From Rikenella microfusus (GTDB lineage: Bacteria; Bacteroidota; Bacteroidia; Bacteroidales; VadinHA17): 36,650 nucleotides of DNA. The stretch spans positions 1-36,650 of the forward strand of contig DYKN01000029.1 of the NCBI GenBank assembly GCA_020722575.1. The letters run 5' to 3'. The position numbers were made by a program, and so were the translations under genes. Under the pieces are notes generated by a model. That model made no database searches and had not been told where the DNA came from. It was given only the letters and a program-made list of their open reading frames with translations. This document shows, piece by piece, positions 33,005 through 36,650 of the stretch (position 1 is the stretch's first letter; every line of letters starts with the position of its first letter).

Positions 33005-34480
33005 TCAATGCTGCCAGTTATATTTTTTAAGAAATTTATTATTTTCTACAATCGCCATATTTACCACCTGCCGGGTAAAATCATTAATCATTTCCTCAGC
33101 TTTTTCGGGTTGTTTTTTATAAATTGGGAGATACTCCTTTTCAAGCTTTGTGCTCATCTTAAGGTACAAATTGTACAAATTATTCTTTGTTCTTATTCTT
33201 TCGGGGTAACGTTTTATAAAATCCTGATCGGTGCATTCTGCAACTGCTACGAAGTTCCACCATGCCATTGGTTTAGTTCTGTCATATATTGATTGATCTC
33301 TTTTAAAGTGGAGTTCAAAAGCTTTTTCATGATTATCCATCGTCATAAATTCAGAGAATTTTGTTACTCCAAAATATACTGGCATATATGCATTAACACA
33401 GCCACGACGTGGGGCGACCCATATTCTTCCACCGATTTCAAAAGGTAAACCTGGTCGCAGTTCAGCAATAAAAGACATTTGCTGATGTGAAGCACAAATA
33501 TTCTGGGTTTTATTTGAATGTGGAGATCCCTTTTTATAGTTTTCAGAATCATCAAGTTCGGTCCCTTCGTAATGATTTGAAAGCAAATCAAAAATATCCT
33601 TCATTTCAATTTTCTTTGCAGGAACAAAAGAAAAAGGGAAGCTGTCATTTACACTATATTCTTTCCCTGAGAGTAAATTCATCGCCATCCACATTCTTCC
33701 AATGTTCGATATATTTGTAAGGTTACGTTCAGCTGAATAGACTCTGGTAAAATTAAATTTCCCGTCATTTTCAGGATTATACCAGCCACGTCTTATAGCA
33801 TAATTGACAAGATCTTTTGATGCAAGACAGTTATCGGAGTCATTTGTGTCAACATCTGTTATAGTATAGAAATTAGGAATAAATGCTACGTGATTATCCG
33901 GCACTCTTCTGGCAACCCAGTTTTTTCCTCTAACCACAGAAAAGAGCCAGGCTTCATTTTTATCAGCAATAATATAGGTTCGTCCTGAAGCATTATAACC
34001 CCATTTTTCAACCAGTTGTCCGGCAAGTTCAACACCATATCTGGCTGAAATAGCCCTTTCTCCAATCAGCTTTCTCAATTCATAGCCTATTCCACCGTCA
34101 GTAATCTCACCATATAATTCCCTTGAAGGGCAAGCATTTGAAGTAACAAGTACTCCATTTTCATTAATGTAAGTATCAGCAAAATCCTGACCGGGCATTT
34201 CAAACCAGAGACAAGCATAAGAGTGTGGCGGCATTGACTCTGTTCCTCCTTCCTTAAATCTGAATATCTGTCCTCTCCTGTTATCCTTCCCTGGTATTTT
34301 ATAGAAATTTATAATCTGATTTCCACCATCGTCTTCATTGTGCGCAACAATTACATAACCTGCAGCACTAGCTTCTCTCCCAATAATAAGTGTTGAACAA
34401 TTAAATCCAGAATCAGTGTTCTGGGCACACAATAACCACGTACTTAAAAAAAGTAAAAAATATGTATAGATCCGTTTCAT
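33005..34480 (-). CDS. Secreted C69-family dipeptidase
   Basis: A 491-residue N-terminal-nucleophile hydrolase. A signal peptide (about 1-19) is followed by a short propeptide and Cys28 in FNCSTLIIGREAS, the residue expected to become the catalytic N-terminal Cys after self-processing as in PepD. Further family segments are GYVIVAHNEDDG (41-52), VTSNACPSRELYG (about 112-124), YIIADKNEAWLFSVVRG (about 169-185), WVARRVPDNHVAFIPNFY and the C-terminal IYDRTKPMAWWNFVAV. It probably cleaves dipeptides in the periplasm for nutrition or turnover. It is on the same strand as, and 59 nt downstream of, the AraC-type gene, so the two may be co-transcribed. Confidence 0.93.
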   Translation of the reverse strand: MKRIYTYFLLFLSTWLLCAQNTDSGFNCSTLIIGREASAAGYVIVAHNEDDGGNQIINFYKIPGKDNRRGQIFRFKEGGTESMPPHSYACLWFEMPGQDFADTYINENGVLVTSNACPSRELYGEITDGGIGYELRKLIGERAISARYGVELAGQLVEKWGYNASGRTYIIADKNEAWLFSVVRGKNWVARRVPDNHVAFIPNFYTITDVDTNDSDNCLASKDLVNYAIRRGWYNPENDGKFNFTRVYSAERNLTNISNIGRMWMAMNLLSGKEYSVNDSFPFSFVPAKKIEMKDIFDLLSNHYEGTELDDSENYKKGSPHSNKTQNICASHQQMSFIAELRPGLPFEIGGRIWVAPRRGCVNAYMPVYFGVTKFSEFMTMDNHEKAFELHFKRDQSIYDRTKPMAWWNFVAVAECTDQDFIKRYPERIRTKNNLYNLYLKMSTKLEKEYLPIYKKQPEKAEEMINDFTRQVVNMAIVENNKFLKKYNWQH

Positions 34481-34539
34481 ACCTGAATTATTTAAAATGT
34501 TTCAGATTATGCAGATTATAATGGTAAAAAAAGTAATAA

Positions 34540-35397
34540 TTAAACATACTGTGATCTATATTCACGAGGTGATATACCTGTGATTTTTCTGAATTGCTTG
34601 TTGAAATTTGAAACACTCTTAAACCCGCACTCTCTGGCAATCTCACTAATTGTTTTGTAGGTTTCGCGAAGAAGATAACATGCTCTGTTTGTTCTTACCT
34701 GATTAATATATTCAACAAATCCTGAGCCAGTAGATTTTTTAAAATATTTACTGAATGAAAAAGGCTTCAGATTCACAAGAGTGCTGATACTTTCCAGAGA
34801 GATCTGTTTATTGAAATTATCCTTGATGTAATTATAAACCAATGCCATTCTTTTACTTGTGTAAGTATCAAACGCCGATTTAAAGGTATTCGTGCTAAGG
34901 ATACGCCTTGATTGTGAGTTGCACATTAAATTAATAACCTGCAGAAAATTGATGATTTTTTCAACACCTGAGTGCTGAAGCATTGCAGTAAGATACTTTT
35001 CTGCTTCCTTAGCATCCTGAACTGAAAATGCAACACCTCTTGAAGCTTCATTCAGCAGCTGACGAACTTTGGTCATTTCATGTTGATTCAGTAATTCTTC
35101 ACCAAATAGAGTCCTGCTAAAATGTACTGTAATGCCATGATTTTCAGGCAACCTATCCTCAGTTTTGTAGTAATTATAACAATGTGGCACATTTCCGGCA
35201 ATCAAAACAAGGTCATATTCATCGAAAAGTTCCACATTGTTTCCGATAATCCTTGTTCCATTATTTTTAATGTTAAGAGTAATTTCACATTCTGGATGAC
35301 AATGCCATATTCCGCCTTTATCATTGAGATATTCCGCAATCAGGCTGAATTCAGGAGAAGGACAAACCTGTTCAATTTCAGCAATTGGAGTTTTCAT
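34540..35397 (-). CDS. AraC-family transcriptional regulator
   Basis: A 285-residue regulator. The N-terminal cupin-like sensor domain (about 10-100) contains IWHCHPECEITLNIKNNGTR (31-50) and YDLVLIAGNVPHCY. The C-terminal part (about 185-285) is a double helix-turn-helix domain: ISLESISTLVNLKPFSFSKYFKKSTG for the first HTH, and TISEIARECGFKSVSNFNKQFRKITGISPREYRSQ for the second, with the classic closing P-x-x-YR. The sensor with HCHPE and VPH motifs resembles regulators of sugar metabolism in Bacteroidota, so a sugar ligand is plausible. It is 30 kb from the rhamnose genes and nothing links them directly. A 7-bp inverted repeat just upstream of its start may allow self-control. Confidence 0.92.
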   Translation of the reverse strand: MKTPIAEIEQVCPSPEFSLIAEYLNDKGGIWHCHPECEITLNIKNNGTRIIGNNVELFDEYDLVLIAGNVPHCYNYYKTEDRLPENHGITVHFSRTLFGEELLNQHEMTKVRQLLNEASRGVAFSVQDAKEAEKYLTAMLQHSGVEKIINFLQVINLMCNSQSRRILSTNTFKSAFDTYTSKRMALVYNYIKDNFNKQISLESISTLVNLKPFSFSKYFKKSTGSGFVEYINQVRTNRACYLLRETYKTISEIARECGFKSVSNFNKQFRKITGISPREYRSQYV

Positions 35398-35405
35398 AAG
35401 TTAAA

Positions 35406-35421
35406 TAATGACAGGTCATTA
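35406..35421. promoter_or_regulatory. Inverted repeat just upstream of the AraC-type gene
   Basis: TAATGAC-AG-GTCATTA: two perfect 7-bp arms separated by 2 nt, 8 nt before the start codon at 35397. The position fits repression of transcription or translation start. The binding protein is unknown. Confidence 0.4.
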
Positions 35422-35580
35422 ATCAATAAAAATAAGAAAAAAAATAAAATTACAGAATATCAGAAATATAAAATTTAATATTATTAATTTATCCCCTTCT
35501 GTTAAACCATTCATAAAAATTTACCTTTCAATAGTTTTATTTTGAATAAAAAATTTATTAAACAAAATTTAAAAATAATT
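35422..35580. other. AT-rich intergenic stretch
   Basis: Very AT-rich DNA between the AraC-type gene and the RNA promoter, part of a 590-nt region without protein genes. Poly-A/T runs here would serve as UP-like or bent DNA for both directions. I see no reading frame or repeat of note. Confidence 0.4.
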
Positions 35581-35611
35581 TTTATTTAATAAAAAATAAT
35601 TATTATATTTA
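35581..35611 (+). promoter_or_regulatory. Promoter of the structured RNA
   Basis: TTTA (35581-35584), exactly 19 nt, then TATATTTA (35604-35611): each box matches the Bacteroidota consensus TTTG / TAnnTTTG except for A in place of the last G. Predicted start is near 35618. Confidence 0.55.
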
Positions 35612-35617
35612 CGACGA

Positions 35618-35826
35618 TAGCTGTGAAAGCTACACACGGTATGAGGAGTATATGGGTAGAAATGTGAAAATCAACAGGATTGTATTGCAGACATTGACTT
35701 TCACATCTCAGGGCCAAGGTTAGAGCGCCAGCTTACCGAGGCACCTTCTTTTATCAGACAGTAAACACGGGGACTATCTCAATAAAGCCCACTCCCTTTC
35801 ACATTCACCCATACTCCTCTTTTTTA
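35618..35826 (+). ncRNA. Structured noncoding RNA, 6S-like or Bacteroidales-1-like
   Basis: No coding frame fits this region, but the fold is strong. A 5' hairpin TAGCT-GTGAA-AGCTA (35618-35632) sits at the predicted start. A long closing stem then pairs GAGGAGTAT (35643-35651) with ATACTCCTC (35811-35819), GGGT (35654-35657) with ACCC (35807-35810), and AATGTGAAA (35661-35669) with TTTCACATT (35797-35805), followed by a U-run. The interior of about 125 nt forms a large open region, and the total of about 205 nt is near 6S RNA size. A competing pairing exists: TGTGAAAATCAA (35663-35674) with TTGACTTTCACA (35694-35705), 11 of 12 bp. Switching between two folds is known for 6S RNA when product RNA is made. 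The Bacteroidales-1 motif, also described with a phylum-type promoter and a terminator, is the other candidate. tmRNA, RNase P and SRP RNA are not supported. Confidence 0.7.
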
Positions 35827-35898
35827 TTATATATCAGGAAGTTATTTCGAGTTGCAACATTTTATACTTTAAAAAAAATTACAATTATTGTGTGAATG

Positions 35899-35931
35899 TT
35901 TGTGTTACCACGGAAATGTTTTTTACTTTAC
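35899..35931 (+). promoter_or_regulatory. Possible promoter of the bioG-like gene
   Basis: TTTG (35899-35902), 21 nt, then TACTTTAC (35924-35931), matching six to seven of eight positions of the -7 box. It lies after the RNA's terminator-like end and would give a leader of about 50 nt. This supports separate transcription of the RNA and the gene. Confidence 0.4.
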
Positions 35932-35987
35932 ATTTAAATTTAAAAATTTTAACAGGGGTTACTCAGACAAGTATCATTTAAGAGTCA

Positions 35988-36650
35988 ATGAAAACGTATA
36001 TAAGACGAAGGGAGAAGAACCGAGAATTATTATTGTTTTATTCGGGATGGGGCGTTGATGAAAATATTTTTGCGTCGTTGATTAATGATGACTTCGATTT
36101 CATTTTATTTTACAATTATTTCTCTACAGAGCCACTTTTACTTCCGGAAATTAAAAAATATGAAAAGGTAACTCTTATCGGCTGGTCGATGGGGGTATGG
36201 GCTGCTCAATATCTTTCTGATAAATCAGGTATAATTCCGGATATAAATATTGCCGTAAATGGAACCCCACTTCCTGCTGATGAGAAATATGGAATATCCC
36301 AGCGTAAACTCGAAGGAACACTAAATAGCCTGAATGAAAAGAATATTAAAAAGTTTTATTACCGGATGTTTGGCAACAAAAAAACCTTCATGAAGAATCT
36401 CGACCAGCTTCCTCACAGAGATGTGTCTTCATTACAATCTGAATTAAGATGGATGTACAACAGGATAATGGAATCATCTGAAACAAATTACAAATGGGAT
36501 TATGCAATAATTTCTGAATACGATAAAGTCTTTCCTGTAAAAGCCCAGAAATTATACTGGGAAAATCAACCAGATACAAAATCAATTTTGCTTCCCATGA
36601 ATCACTTTCTGTTTCATAATTGGAACAGCCTCTTAGATTTCATCAGATAT
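35988..36650 (+). CDS. bioG: BioG-like pimeloyl-ACP methyl ester carboxylesterase (partial at window end)
   Basis: An alpha/beta-hydrolase of the DUF452/BioG family, which removes the methyl group from pimeloyl-ACP methyl ester to close the pimelate branch of biotin synthesis. The 221 codons visible have no stop before the window ends. Family features are LLLFYSGWGVDENIF (14-28), the nucleophile elbow LIGWSMGVWAAQYL with Ser67, NGTPLPADEKYGI (91-103) with the usual role in orienting substrate, Asp179 in SEYDKVFP, and His206 in LPMNHFLFHNW. BioG is normally about 215-220 residues, so the stop should come soon after, unless it is fused to BioC, which I recall in some Bacteroidota. It is 160 nt downstream of the structured RNA. 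Confidence 0.88.
   Translation, partial: MKTYIRRREKNRELLLFYSGWGVDENIFASLINDDFDFILFYNYFSTEPLLLPEIKKYEKVTLIGWSMGVWAAQYLSDKSGIIPDINIAVNGTPLPADEKYGISQRKLEGTLNSLNEKNIKKFYYRMFGNKKTFMKNLDQLPHRDVSSLQSELRWMYNRIMESSETNYKWDYAIISEYDKVFPVKAQKLYWENQPDTKSILLPMNHFLFHNWNSLLDFIRY

Noticed and set aside
35618..35826. tmRNA, RNase P RNA or SRP RNA
   Set aside because: No tRNA-like ends or tag frame, too short and lacking conserved cores for RNase P, and no SRP tetraloop/asymmetric-loop motif.

Overview
The window looks like chromosomal DNA of a Bacteroidota member, probably Bacteroidales-like. The reasons are the low GC content, near absence of Shine-Dalgarno sites, promoter-like elements of the TTTG-N19/21-TAnnTTTG type, a full MoxR/DUF58/BatABCDE operon, Bacteroidota-type secreted and lipoproteins, and an Lnb-type lipoprotein N-acyltransferase. 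I see no phage, insertion sequence, integrase or CRISPR array.

Layout. (1) 1-7092: an L-rhamnose block. Transport (rhaT), mutarotation (rhaM), isomerisation (rhaA) and a rhamnulokinase-like FGGY kinase run on the minus strand. They diverge from a secreted GH78 alpha-L-rhamnosidase on the plus strand. The enzyme releases rhamnose outside the cytoplasm and the operon imports and phosphorylates it; the aldolase is not in the window. (2) 7200-9171: an EamA exporter and a Tat-exported TIM-barrel protein, convergent. (3) 9630-13181: a tight four-gene operon with a lysine 2,3-aminomutase-like radical SAM enzyme, two D-Ala-D-Ala-ligase-like ATP-grasp enzymes and a small DUF486 membrane protein. I know no described pathway with this set; it is the best candidate for an undescribed system, possibly making and exporting a beta-amino-acid dipeptide or conjugate. 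(4) 13478-19804: two large secreted proteins built of YadA-head (Hep_Hag) repeats with related N-termini but different C-terminal domains, each followed by an intrinsic terminator. One 185-nt tract shared by them is about 95% identical and looks recently homogenised.

(5) 19917-20579: uracil-DNA glycosylase. (6) 20617-29752, minus strand: a small lipoprotein gene and the nine-gene moxR-bat cluster (AAA+ ATPase, DUF58, two VWA membrane proteins, TPR proteins, BatD), packed with 1-4 nt overlaps or short gaps. Its products probably form one envelope complex. (7) 29868-32630: lnb (minus) divergent from a site-2-type metalloprotease and an apparently exported Pcm (plus). (8) 32758-32831: tRNA-Arg(UCU), minus strand, with a terminator and a well-matched promoter. 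(9) 33005-35397: a secreted C69 dipeptidase and an AraC-type regulator. (10) 35618-35826: an unannotated structured RNA with its own promoter and U-tail, 6S-like in architecture and with two mutually exclusive pairings. It lies upstream of a bioG-like gene that runs off the window end.

Gene identities rest on reading motifs and remembered family features; no database search was run.
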